From Lithospermum erythrorhizon (taxonomy: Eukaryota > Streptophyta > Magnoliopsida > Boraginales > Boraginaceae): a stretch of DNA of 64,000 bases. The translations under genes were made by a program, and so were the position numbers. Of the stretch, positions 20,711 to 31,562 are shown in pieces (position 1 is the stretch's first letter; each line of letters begins with the position of its first letter). The notes under the pieces are model-generated. The model was not told the DNA's origin, ran no database searches, and worked only from the letters and a program-made list of their open reading frames with translations. Location of the stretch: positions 58,037 through 122,036 of the forward strand of contig JADFUC010001710.1 of NCBI GenBank assembly GCA_019722365.1, read 5' to 3'.

Positions 20711-21989
20711 ATCATCTTGAAAACACCATTACGGCCCGGCCTTCCAGTTCATCGTCCACGAACTCTCAGCTGAGGTGATCCGACTTTAGTCACGCTAACT
20801 AGAATCAGGAACATCCTGATGACGCAACTTGACTGCAGAAGAGAATACAGAATAGTGTTACACCGTTGGACTTTTCCTAGATTTCGGACAATCATCTTCA
20901 TTCTACTGTCTTTGCACTTCTTGGTCTTCGTAGATCTTGACCGAGCACCAGAAACACTCGAGTTTGATTGGTCATCAATGAATTTCTCTCTTCTTCTACC
21001 TTCCATTCCGTCGGCGATTTCCTTGATCGAATTCATTGACCACCGATGTTTAGTCGAGAACATCTTTTCAACCCGGTTAACAAAGAATCAAGAAGTTGGG
21101 GAATTACCTCTCGCGCGATTTTGAAACACGCTCGCTACTTTCAGATGATTCATCGGCCTGAGAACAGAGTTTGCATCCTTCCCCGAGAGTTCCTTGACCT
21201 TGTGTTATCACCAAGCAGTATTACATTACATCGGGTTGGGGTATCTTCGGTATGATACATCTTCATTTTGCCCGCGGCTCCTCAAAATCTCCCCCAGAGA
21301 ACACTCTTGGCAAATCGAGCAGGGAATTTCTGGCGTAATCTTTTCTATCTTAAGTAGAAACTCCCATGTCGAATACTCACTGCTTTTCCTGCACTCCCGG
21401 ATCCTGCAACTTCCAACCTCTTACGAGAACCGTCAGTCAAGTATAGAGTACTGACTTACGCCCTTTTACATTACCGTGCTCCCGAACAACACTGCATTCT
21501 GTATCTTGTGAGTTCGATAACCATCTCTTATCAGTACTGACTCACCCGAAATTAAACTATTTCCTAATTTGAACATACCACCTTTGTCGATTTCCAAAAG
21601 AACCATTCGACAACTTCAAATTCACATCTCCCGTACACTACGTCAGTTGTTCGCGTCGGCGAAGATGAGCAGTCCCATAATTCTTCAAAACATAATTCAC
21701 CATTACATCTACGTAATGATATGAAAAGAAGCTCGAGAATCTACTATCGAGGGAATTAGCATGACATTCGCAGGGTCTAAAACCAAAGCGCCGAGAATAA
21801 TCGCTCCTTGCAACATGAGCATCGCATTAGCTGCGATTACCGTGTGACCCTCGTTTTATGACCAAGCCACGCCAAGATCACGAAGGTATACACCTACTCA
21901 CATGATCCTCCCTATTTCCAAAACCTCACGTCTCTGTTCTTCCTCTTACACTTAATCTGCAGGAACCCTTAGCACCTTCAACACATGAA

Positions 21990-22585
21990 GCTTTACAAAT
22001 GCATCCCTCGGGCAGGATCTCGGCTACAACCTACCTTAAGTTCTTCTTGTTGGAAGTACCCTATGAGAATTTTAACCTCCGCCTGGGTGAACCACAACTT
22101 TTCAGGGGTAGCAAGCCAACAAAAATCGGACCTTAAATGCAAGTCATCAAGGTAACATCTACCGTCGGCCGGTTGATTAATATTATTGAAATCATTAAGG
22201 TGTCTCGCTAGCAAGTGCGATTTTTTCATGAAGTACCTTGTAATATTTGCGAAGGTTTTCTCCTCACAGTCCTTATAAAGCCTTAAATACATTACTTTGT
22301 GGTGGTCTCCTTAGCAACATTAGCGACAATGTTTCTTGACAAACAAGGTAAATCCGCCCCAAATTTTACTGTCCAATTCCATCCAGTATCATCTCATCTA
22401 TCTTCTCGAGAACTTTCTCCACTTGAGTGGTTTGTTCGGTTTCTTTCCGTGCAGATAATCTTCCATCGCATCTTCGATGGAAAATCGTTCATGAGATTTC
22501 TCTCTGACATGTATCCTGATTCCTTAAGCTTCCGGCCATTGATTCTTAAACTCACAACCAAGCTACGACCAAGCTCTGATACCAA
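21990..22585 (-). pseudogene. Copia element E gag-like remnant
   Basis: Minus-strand 22292-21993 reads YLRLYKDCEEKTFANITRY (family: YL...Y..KM....SI..H), LARHLNDFNNINQ (family: HL.EFN.I...L) and LATPEKLWFTQAEVKIL (family: LP.SYE....TL.....L.LEEVK..L). These fit a plant copia gag of the UBN2 type. 22585-22394 opens with ATG right after the primer binding site and is probably the gag N terminus, but its sequence is degraded. Downstream (20749-21800) only short basic fragments remain, and I could not assign them. The copia gag call is moderate. Confidence 0.55.
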
Positions 22586-22586
22586 T

Positions 22587-23325
22587 TGTTAGGATTTAAG
22601 ACCCCCTAAATCCTTCCGGTTTCAAAGCGATCAATATAAGCGACGAGAAATTTAAGTGCGAAGCCATGAGACACAATTATCTGAGTTCCCACTTGATGTG
22701 AAAGTGCGTCCACATTCTTCAGCTACTTGAGAATCCACTAATAAACCAGAAGATCGTTACAAGCCTACCACTAGCTATAATCTATGTTGAGTATTTTCTT
22801 ATACACCGAAAATCTCAACCAAAACTTCCTATCAAGAACAAAGATAAACTTTCTAAGTTCTTCAAGAACAAAAACTATGTTCTTCAATAATATTAAGACC
22901 CTAATATTATTAGGATGAATTTTACTACGATACATATATTTATGTGATGAATAAAACTCTCATCAAATCTCTCTGTATATTTTATATAGGCAAGAGGTAT
23001 AATAACCTAAAAGATTAGACTCAAATTATGAAAGAATTAATGACCAGCAAAACATGTGCCCAAATTACTTAGGCCGTCGTGTCGTGACACTGCCATTGTG
23101 ACGATACTCACGATGGAGATCTGGCTCTACTATCATCCCGGCTCAACCGTGACCCTCCATCGTGACATACTCACGATGGAGGGTCCATGACGATCGCTCT
23201 GTAAAAAAAAATTCTTCACTCTTTTTCAACACTTCTTTCCCCATGTTCTTTAATTCACTTAATGTTTCTATTCAGCCTTCAAAAACTTACAGAAACCAAA
23301 CCCTATCTCCTGTGCATCATCATGG
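22587..23325 (-). repeat. 5' LTR of copia element E
   Basis: Starts TGTTAGGATTTAAG. The minus strand continues from it into GGTATCAGAGC. It contains a perfect 13-bp hairpin at 23153-23183. Right limit approximate. Confidence 0.78.
23153..23183. repeat. Perfect 13-bp inverted repeat with 5-nt loop in the LTR
   Basis: CCCTCCATCGTGA, loop CATAC, TCACGATGGAGGG. Related half-sites ('gtgacgatactcacgatggag') sit 50 bases upstream. The left LTR has only a degraded version. It may act at the RNA level in the LTR transcript; that is speculation. Confidence 0.85.
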
Positions 23326-23329
23326 CTAT

Positions 23330-24459
23330 TAAGAAGTAAAATATTTCACTAATCAAATTCAAAGCCTCCCATATTATGTCAACCTCAAATATGTTTCTAA
23401 TAATAATAATATCTCTTTTTGAATAATACCAAATATAACAGCTCTATAACTTCAGTGATTATATTGTTTAATTTCTTTTTATCTTGATTACTACATTGTT
23501 AATTCTGTTTCCATTACTCTTGGTTTTAGAGTTTATGAAGTTGTTGGGCAGGAGATAATAGTTCAAAATTAGATACAACCAGAAAGAAAAATTTTCATGA
23601 TAAAGTGAAGTTAAAAATCTGTTAACAATGACATGCAGACAACAGCCACCAAAATCAGTTGGTCAGCCTGCATAGAAGTCTCCATAACATGTCTAAATGA
23701 AAATGTAAGATTTGTAAATGAAGATAAGGAACCTGGAGGTATATTTGAGCTGATATAAAATATAGCAAAGGTCTGGTTGCTACAAGTTGTAATCTTGAGT
23801 CGAGATGCAAGTAGGGGACTTGAGGAGCGAGGCGGGAAACGCCCTAAATAAAAATTTATGGACAAATTAGAAATGAATGCGTTAATAAAGATATAATAAA
23901 AAATATCCCACTCTTTAAAATATATAAAACCATTAAATACATGATGCAATGAAAAATAAAATAATGATGCAATAATATAAAAAGCGACAAAAATAAGTTA
24001 CTCAATCGGTAATTCTATTTCAAAATTAGCTCATCTGATAGAAAGGTCTTATTATTGTGAGCTTATTATAACTAGGAGGAGTACATAACCATCAATTTGG
24101 TGGCAACAGCTGATAATACCAGCCTTTGATAATGTGGTTCTTGCAGAAGACAGATAAGCGAAGCCTCTGTAGTATAAAACATTCTTTTAATTTCTTTGAT
24201 CAATTGGTCTCTAAAGTATAAAACATTCTTGCAATTTCTTGATCCAATTACAGATATAAAACTGAATACTAAATGATGTCATGATAGGTGAAAAACAAAC
24301 TTTCTTTTTTTAAAGGCGGACACTGCATTGCGCTCCTGACCAAAGTAACCTCCCTAAATTCAGGGACTCAAATTTCTTCTCAAATTCATCTTCAGCTTTT
24401 GCATTTTCAAATTTGTTGAGCTGATTGTTGCTTTCTTACAACTAGTAATCCATTGCCCT
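23330..24459. other. Low-copy AT-rich stretch, no gene recognised
   Basis: No transposon signature or conserved protein block. A minus-strand open frame covers 23949-23611, but it is rich in Phe, Ile and Ser and matches no family I know. It may be untranslated or intronic sequence of a minus-strand gene. Confidence 0.4.
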
Positions 24460-24690
24460 TTAGGTCAGTAAATGTAGCTTTTTAACTTTCACCGGAATAT
24501 GAGCCTTGTCGCCTCTCATTACAAAGCTTACAAGTAAATTTTCAAGTTCCTCACTTGTCAGCTCCCTTGTTTCTCCTAATTTGTCACATGAATTCCATAA
24601 TAGAGGTTCTTGGTTCCATGACCAAATTGATAGCGGAACCCATTCACGAGAACTACTACCAATATTATTACTTCCACTTTGAGAATTCAT
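24460..24690 (-). CDS. Candidate exon of an unrecognised minus-strand gene
   Basis: The frame starting at the ATG at 24690 encodes 76 residues: a Ser/Asn-rich start (MNSQSGSNNIGSSSREW), then WVPLSIWSWNQEPLLWN, an acidic stretch (GETRELTSEELENLL) and a basic tail ending KVKKLHLLT. A consensus-like 3' splice site (TTGTGCAG, minus strand, ending at 24700) precedes LDKMNSQ in the same frame, so this could be an internal or last exon. A second acidic frame (KFENAKAEDEFEKKFESLNL) follows at about 24410-24340 after the stop. Composition is protein-like and unlike the transposons around it. I do not recognise the family. Alternatives are a pseudogene or a chance open frame. Confidence 0.35.
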   Translation of the reverse strand: MNSQSGSNNIGSSSREWVPLSIWSWNQEPLLWNSCDKLGETRELTSEELENLLVSFVMRGDKAHIPVKVKKLHLLT

Positions 24691-24756
24691 CTTATCAAGC
24701 TGCACAATGTTATAATTTAAAAAAAAATAAATAAATAATGGAACCAAAAAATAGCA

Positions 24757-24935
24757 TATGAATATATGGTCTAGCTTCCAACTTCCAAAGTTTATGATTA
24801 TTGTATATGACTATATGGTCCAGCTTCCAACTTCCAAGATAATCAAAAAAGCAATCAAAAATAATCACAAAAGCAATCGAAAGTTTTATGATTACTGTAT
24901 ATGACTATATGGTTCTAGCTTCCCAACTTTAAGAT
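24757..24935. repeat. Three diverged copies of a short direct repeat
   Basis: The core 'tatggtccagcttccaacttc' occurs at about 24769, 24815 and 24908 with variants, each preceded by 'tatatgactatatgg' or a close relative. Copies two and three are separated by 'aatcaaaaaagcaatc' and 'aatcacaaaagcaatc' repeats. Confidence 0.7.
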
Positions 24936-25094
24936 TATTTGAATCAAAATAATTACAATCGATAAAATGATTAAAAGAAACAAAATAACAATTTAATCAT
25001 AAAAGTTTAACTAACGATAATCAACTAATCATCATTTATTTTTACTATTTATTTTTTAAAATAATTTAATTAAAATCAGAATATATTAAATTGT

Positions 25095-25215
25095 CGAACG
25101 TCGATCCGTCGAAGCGTCCCACATTTTGCCAGAAAGCATTGCCTTTTCGAGCGTCCCGCACCGAGACCATCCCCGCCGTCCCCATGCCGTCCCGTCCCAT
25201 GCGTTTCGGGATAGG
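25095..25215. repeat. GC-rich low-complexity island in AT-rich DNA
   Basis: On the minus strand it reads as purine-rich GGGACGGGACGGCATGGGG followed by ACGGCGGGGATGG. It stands out sharply against the AT-rich flanks and may be a fragment of a dispersed repeat. No coding function seen. Confidence 0.5.
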
Positions 25216-25329
25216 GGTCTTATAAATAATTAGTACCCGTGCTTCTAGGCACAACAACAGGCCACCAAATTGGGTGGAAAAGTTGCTATGATTTGAGCTT
25301 GCAAAACCATTAGGGAAAAGAGGCATGAA

Positions 25330-26380
25330 AGAGAGGAGAAATAATAAAGAAGTTAATTAAAAGTTGAGCTTTGTTGTGAGAGCCGTGAAAGGTTTGAAGT
25401 TTGTTTTTGGAATGCAGAGGTGTAAGCTATGAAGTGGGTTAGTGCAATTCCCCATTTTTTGAAATCCAAAACTTTTTAACAATTTCGTCTAGACACACCT
25501 GAACTATTGTGATAATATTTTAAAATGAGATTCTTAAATCTTTTCAGCCTTTTAAATAAGGCGTTTGAGAATCTTTTGACACCTAAACTTTTTCAAATTG
25601 TCTTTTGGTATTGTTGCGTTGTTTTTAAATGAATTATATCTGAAGTTAGTTATATTGAAAATATGGATTTTTAGACGAAATTAGTGAAGTTCAGTCACTA
25701 AAAAAAACATTTCTTAATTTGATTATCCCACCTTTTAAATAGGCATTTTGAGAGATCTATTATATAACGTAACCTCACTATTTAGTTTTAAACATGCTCG
25801 ATTCTATAAATCGAGAAAAAGTTTCTTTACATTGTTTCTGGACATACTAAAAAAATAAACAAAGTAACAAAATTAAGTAAACTCCATGGAATTATTTCAA
25901 TTTAATTGATCATGAAGATAAAAAGTATTTTATTAAGGGATTGAATAATATTACTGATATATAATAAAAAGTACTTTTGTCAAAAAAGGATTGATCATGA
26001 AGATAAAAAATACTTTATTAAATGATAAAAATAGAAAGACTAAGATAAAATTACATTTAAATTCTATATGATCAAATAAAAAGGAAAGATGAATTTTTAC
26101 TACATGAGTAGTAAATTAAAATGAAAAAGTGTGATTCATTTCTTGCAAAATGTGTTAGAATCAAGATCTATCCTTTGGGAATGCCCTAAACGTAAAAAAG
26201 GCACAAAATTAATTGTCAATATCCACTTTACGGCCAAATTTGAATATACCACGACGGCAAGATATGTCCTTTCGAATAAGGCGAACTTTGAAGAAAGCTC
26301 TCATCTTTATCAATAGACTTAGTAACCTTTGCAATTCACATAGTATAGGTCAACTTGATATGATCAACTTGCAAGTGGTC
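25330..26380. other. AT-rich upstream region of the RINGv gene, no gene seen
   Basis: Short AT-rich motifs recur, for example 'gatcatgaagataaaaa(g)tactttatta' at about 25909 and 25990. No open frame looks like a gene. Confidence 0.45.
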
Positions 26381-26404
26381 TAGTGGATGTACACATATAT
26401 ATAC

Positions 26405-26410
26405 TATAAA
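26405..26410 (+). promoter_or_regulatory. Putative TATA box of the RINGv gene
   Basis: TATAAA in 'atatatactataaattcaat', about 410 bp before the start codon. It is followed by a pyrimidine-rich leader with CT and TC runs, as in many plant 5' UTRs. Predicted transcription start about 26435-26445. Confidence 0.45.
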
Positions 26411-26614
26411 TTCAATCATAGAACTCTCACATGTCTATCTTCACTTCTACATATATATCCCTCCAAATTTGCTTCATCTTTAGATTCTTCTATATTCCAC
26501 ATGCAAAATTCTGAATTCTTGAAAATCAATTAAAAAAAAGCTAGCAAAAGTTGCCGGACGGCTTTTACACTACTTGTACATTTGTCAACAAATTGTGAAT
26601 ACTTGATATTTAAG

Positions 26615-26815
26615 GTATCACCTCGTATTGTCATTTGCATTTGTATCTTTCTAATTGTCTAAATCCAATTAGATTGGCTAAGCATTTCTCACGATTTTAG
26701 TAACCCCTTTTGTTTGTCTTTTTCTATTCCAAACTTGATGCTTTATTCATCAGATTCAGCTTTTATTTTTTCCTGGGAGGAGAACATTATTTTTGCGATT
26801 TCTTTTACATTATAG
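26615..26815 (+). other. Possible 5' UTR intron
   Basis: A GT donor (AAG/GTATCA) at 26615 and an AG acceptor (TTACATTATAG) ending at 26815 bound a T-rich 201-nt segment, leaving the start codon three bases after the acceptor. Leader introns are common in plant genes. Only transcript data can confirm it. Confidence 0.35.
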
Positions 26816-26818
26816 ATC

Positions 26819-29697
26819 ATGGATCAAGAAAAGGGTGTTGCAGTTGATCAACCAAATGAAAACCCAAGTGCCATTATTAATATCAGTGTACAAGAAAGTT
26901 GTGAGACTAAGGCAATAACCAACAGTGATGAACATCAAGTAGACTATAGTTCTGGAACAAAAGGGTTGAATAAATATTTTAAGGAAGAAGGTAAAGAAAG
27001 ATGTGGGACATGTATTGTGGACATGGGAGATGAAAATGGTGATAAAATGGGGGATATTGCAAGTCAACATCTGTGTAGAATATGCCATTTGAGTGCATTG
27101 GAAAGTGGTAAAAGTTTAGTGGATTTGATTACACTTGGTTGTGGATGCAAAGGTGAGCTTGCTTTTGCTCATTCACATTGTGCAGAAGCCTGGTTCAAGC
27201 TTAAAGGCAATAGGTATTGGTTTCTTGGAACAAAACTACTTGAAATATAGCTTCTAAATTTGGGTAATTTTCCTTAATTAATACAGTACTTTTGAGTCAT
27301 TATTTTGTTTCCATTCGAAATTAATTAATACTCCTCCGATTTTTTTTTCTTGACATCCTAGCAAAAATTTCTTGTTTTTGTTTACTTGTAATTCTACATT
27401 TTCTATGTTCTCTGTGCTTCTTTTTCCTATAATATCCCTAAACATTAAATGCATTTGAGTAATTTTTTCTTCTTTAATTTGAATATTTTATAAGAATCTG
27501 TGTAGAGTCAAAATTTCATCGTCTTATAAATGAGTTTAGAAAAGTAAAACAATAATATTCCTTAATATTTGTGTCAAAGTCTTGGATGACAATTAAAAAA
27601 AATCGGAGGAGTAATATTTTAATTCTTGTAAAGATGTAGAATATATTTATGAGCCTCTTAGCCAACTGTTACATTAATTTGATGTTTGTTGAGAGTTGAG
27701 TCATACATTGCCGTATGAGGTATGGTCATTGTATGAGATTAGGAGTATGGTGTATAAATTAATTTTTTTCGTTCACAATGACAATGACTTTGATGTATAA
27801 TTCTTTAAGGGTATGATGTGTGGATGGTTCTCCATCTTTTTAGCTTTCATCAGATGTTAGAAAATTTGAAGTGGATTGACTTTCAAGGCAAGTGACAAAT
27901 TGTCAATTGATATCAGTTTCCAATACATGGTAATTGATTTTAGCATTTCTCAACTTAATATTTTGTTTGAATTGAAAAGAGAAGCTTCCTAAAATACTGA
28001 ATTGCTTTCAAGGAATTTCCCTTGCAGTTGAAGAGGTACATTGCTTTCTTCCATCTGAGTAGTCGCTTATAATTATTCATCCTAGGAAATCAAGGGCTCG
28101 AAATAGTAAAGTGTACTTACCATTTTTCAAGTTTAATCAGGGTGACATGTAAAATTAACCGTTTACCTTTCAGATTACGATGAATGATAGTGATAGAAAA
28201 AGAACTGAAAAAACAAATATTTTGCTGGTCTGCCTCTAGTGAGGAGATGAATAAAAAAAATTAGAATACCTCACCAATTTCGAATTGAGTTGTGCCACAA
28301 TCGAAGCTTTCAGAATTTGCTTCTAAATTACATGGGATAGATAGACCCTATTAATCTCCCTACCAGTAGGCTGATGTTCTTAGAAGTTACTTGTAGAAAG
28401 CCTCTTGGTCATGTATTGCTTATCTTCTTTATTATTGGAACCGAAATTTAGAGAAAAAGTGAGACTACCTTTAAAACTTCTCAACTAGGAAACTATCAGT
28501 AAACGAGTACAATGTGACTCCACCCTCTTTTATTCTCCTTCAACACTGAAAGGAGAAGTACGACATTTCTTGGTTTGCAGCATCTTGGTTCAGTCAAGGG
28601 ACATGACTGTTTGGCTTACTATCATGTAGAACGGTAACCCCTAAAAAATAGCATCGTTATTCAAGCATCAAGCTGAGCTGATGAAGGTGGTTGACTGGTT
28701 GTAGTCTAAATTGAAAGTAAAATAGCCGAGGACGTGGAGAAATAGTGTCTGCAGAATTGATAGTTAGTACTCAATTGATTTTGACGTTGATTAGATATTG
28801 CAATTGTGCATCATGTTCAATTTGTACATGTTATCCTACCGGTTCCATTTTGATCTAGTCATCTGCAACTTTAAAAAAAAACACCCATTGCTTCTGATAT
28901 GAGAATCGGCAGGCGCTCTGGCAAGCTAGGCGAATTTAATGTTACCGAGTCATGCGCAGCTTGTTCACATAGATTCAACTAAGGTTGTAGGAGCATATGA
29001 TTTTTTAGATGTTAAAACAGTTCTGAAAATAGTTAAAAGGCTTGAGTCTTCCAATCTCCTTCTCTATCCTACGTAGCCTCCTCTCCCTTACAAGAGTTTA
29101 AGTTTGGTGCTGAACAATGATGATGGTGATCTTGCTAGTGCCCCACCTTGAAGGAAATTTAGTCTCATACTCTCGTAGCCATGTGAACATAAATGAAATT
29201 GTATAGCTGACTACCTTGTGGGATAATGCTTGTTTGGTTTACGTGAACATAAATAGAGAAGGCATGCCTACTGGCCATCCTTCAACAAAAACACCTGGAC
29301 TAGCTTACACATCAATTGTTGATGCTAATTAATTCAATTCGTCATCTTTTTGCATGAACCAAATGGTTGGCTTTTACAAGTCCTTCATAAGTACACAAGT
29401 TTGTGATAATTACTCATTTTTCATGTTTTTTGTGGAGCTCATTTTTTATGTTCTAATAACATTATATGTTCTTCCTCCTGCAGAATATGTGAAATATGCG
29501 GTGAAAGTGCACATAATGTCACAGGAGCAGTTGATGTGAGATTTATGGAGGAATGGAACGAAAACAGATCGGCTGTTAGTGGCATCGACTCATCTGAAAG
29601 AAGAGGCTGGCAAGGCCAGCCACTCTGTAACTTCTTGATGGCATGTCTGGTAATAGCATTTGTGCTCCCATGGTTTTTTCGTGTGAATATTTTTTAA
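26819..29697 (+). CDS. RING-CH (RINGv, MARCH-like) E3 ubiquitin ligase with C-terminal membrane segment
   Basis: Two coding exons, join(26819..27213, 29484..29697), give 202 residues. The first 88 residues are acidic and polar with no domain. A C4HC3 RING-CH domain follows (about residues 89-137): CRICH, then GCGCKGELAFAHSHC, then WFKLKGNR in exon 1, and the last zinc pair CEICG at the start of exon 2. This domain binds E2 enzymes; RINGv proteins ubiquitinate membrane proteins. Near the C terminus a hydrophobic stretch (FLMACLVIAFVLPWFF) could be one membrane anchor, matching the plant class with a tail transmembrane segment. The intron (27214-29483) has GT...AG ends, and the join rebuilds the Arg codon (AG|A) of GNRICEICG. 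Reading on into the intron stops at 27250, giving a 143-residue product without the last zinc ligands. The frame has no internal stop, unlike its surroundings. Substrate unknown. Homologues often carry a second hydrophobic segment, so an extra 3' exon cannot be fully excluded. Confidence 0.9.
27331..27611. mobile_element. Stowaway-like MITE in the RINGv intron
   Basis: The left end is CTCCTCCGATTTTTTTTTC with TGACATCC; the right end, on the other strand, is CTCCTCCGATTTTTTTTAA with TGTCATCC. The inverted repeats are about 27 bp with few mismatches, and TA directly flanks both sides (27329-27330 and 27612-27613). The 281-bp size, CTCC(C)TCCG tip and TA target duplication are Stowaway (Tc1/mariner) hallmarks. 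It codes for nothing and lies 117 bp after the 5' splice site. Confidence 0.9.
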
Positions 29698-30735
29698 ATT
29701 AACAACATAGATCACAAGAGCAAGTATTTCCTCAGTTAGGCATGATTCTTGTGTAATGGCTCTAGTTTGCTGCATTTTCTCTTAATTTATGGCCACTGCA
29801 ATGAGGCAAGTCCCTTGCTGAAGTAGATTTAAAGGTGTTTTGATGATCTAAACCTTATTGATTGTAACATGCAGATTGGGATTTGCCAAGATTCTTCATG
29901 TGCTTGAATTTAGGCAGTTTGATATTACCACTTACCAGTTTGAGAGATTCCACAAATCTTGAAATATATATTCTTCCAGTCGCACATGCTTCATGATTTA
30001 CATATCCCGAATGTTAGAGAAGATATCTACCTCCTTTATGAGCCTCCTTTGATGCCTCCTGAAAGAATATATATATTTTTAGGAAGGGCACAACTGAAAA
30101 CTAAAAAAACAATTATCTTATTTTCTTTGAACTATTCTTTTAAAAAACAAATCTCACACTATACCAGAAATAAGATGATTCAATTATAACGACCACTAAT
30201 AATAGGGATTAATAAGGCAACAAATGTTCCATGTGATTTTTCCCTTTTCATTGAACTAGCAAACTCGTACGTGTGTTGTACATAGAATACATATGACAAG
30301 GAACAATAATCATTTATCAATTATGAAGTGCAATCAATATATGTTAATTGCTAATAAATATAGAGAAATGAAGTCATAATTTGAATGTGAATTTTTAATT
30401 ACTTATACGTTGGATAGCTAATATAATCATATTTTTTCATTACTCTAGTGTTTCATTCAAAGACAAATTAAATAAATACATGAATGCATACACATGTTTC
30501 TTCACCTTATAGGCAAATTAATTTTAATGTGATATCTTCTTTTTTTTAATGTGATATCTTTTATTATAACAAAATCATTCTACCTTGATTTTTTGTTCAA
30601 ATTATTACTATTAATATTAGTTCTCTTTTGACCAAAATATGATTGTCAATAGAAATCTTCCCTCTGATAAAAGTACTCATCTCTAGCTATAATTTGCTTA
30701 GAAAAAGTGTAATCGTTCACTCCCGAGTTAATCGG
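29698..30735. other. 3' flank of the RINGv gene and AT-rich spacer
   Basis: The first few hundred bases are probably 3' UTR. After about 30190 the sequence is very AT-rich with no gene. No canonical repeat boundary recognised. Confidence 0.45.
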
Positions 30736-31562
30736 TTGTCACTTGCAACCGTTAACAACACTTGCGCTCCTTGCTTGAGTACACCATGACCACATAGGCA
30801 AAATAAAATAAAGTGTAATAAAGTAAATAACATGTGAGATGGTAGCTTCGGTTCGGTCTTGATAATGCTTGCTGTCTGAGGGAGTGTAAGAGCCTAGTGA
30901 AGGATTACTGCCCAGATGCAAGTTACAAATAAGAACTTATCTGAATGCTAAATGCGTTTCTACTCGCTATTCTACTCTGTCATGGTGAATAAGTCGGCCC
31001 CCACTCCCAGCGACTTGAGACACCTACTCCTTGCGTCATACTACTCTCCCACATTATGTGAGCATACAATGATAATCAAATAAAAGCAAAAGCGATTCGT
31101 AGCAGTGTGCTTAACGGTGGTACAAATTACATGGGAGTTTTATAGAACAATTACATCATTAGAAACACAAACACAAAGAAAAACTCTCAAATCTTTTTCC
31201 TCACAAAACAATACATAACAATATATTATGAAGTGTTAGTTGGCTAGGTCTGCATATGAGGTCACTTATATGAACTCTATAAACAAAACTTTCCATATCT
31301 TGAAAATAATAAAGGTTCGATCACTTTTGCCTTTATAAATAAGCGTGTGAATGCTTCTTACTTTTTAGCAGTCGAGAATTATTTTACATTCTGCGTGTCA
31401 CCTATAGCATATTAATGAAAGATCTTCTTCATACAAGGAAACAAATGTTCTCGAATATCTAGATACGTCGTATTTGTTAAAGGCGATACGCTATTGACGA
31501 GATGGAATGACATCGCAAAATACTTGGCCAGTAGTCATGTACTTCAACAAACTCCCCGTTTG
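30736..31562 (-). repeat. Probable copia LTR with polypurine tract, minus strand
   Basis: TTCAACA at 31543-31549 is followed by AACTCCCCGTTTGG. On the minus strand this is CCAAACGGGGAGTT followed by a TGTTGAAG LTR start, the same layout as at 16041. The LTR would extend left to about 30736. No second copy and no coding region of this element are seen. The left end is a guess. Confidence 0.4.

Larger units (their letters stand above)
20057..23325 (-). mobile_element. Shortened Ty1/copia element E with both LTRs
   Basis: TGTTAGGATT starts a repeat at 20057 and again at 22587. The copies share 'tttaagtgcg', 'gatgtgaaagtgc', 'taatctatgttgagtatttt' and 'aactatgttcttc', and diverge near 20710 and 23325 (right ends approximate). 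Just left of 22587 the plus strand reads GCTCTGATACCAATT, so on the minus strand the right LTR is followed by AATTGGTATCAGAGC, a perfect initiator-Met primer binding site. The internal part is only about 1.9 kb. It holds gag-like remnants and no recognisable integrase or RT, so the element is a deletion or non-autonomous derivative. Confidence 0.82.

Noticed and set aside
26810..27088. 92-codon minus-strand frame
   Set aside because: Antisense shadow of RINGv exon 1.
29959..30189. 76-codon plus-strand frame downstream of the RINGv stop as an extra exon or gene
   Set aside because: It has no domain and no supporting splice context, and its composition is that of 3' flank; the RINGv frame already ends at 29697.
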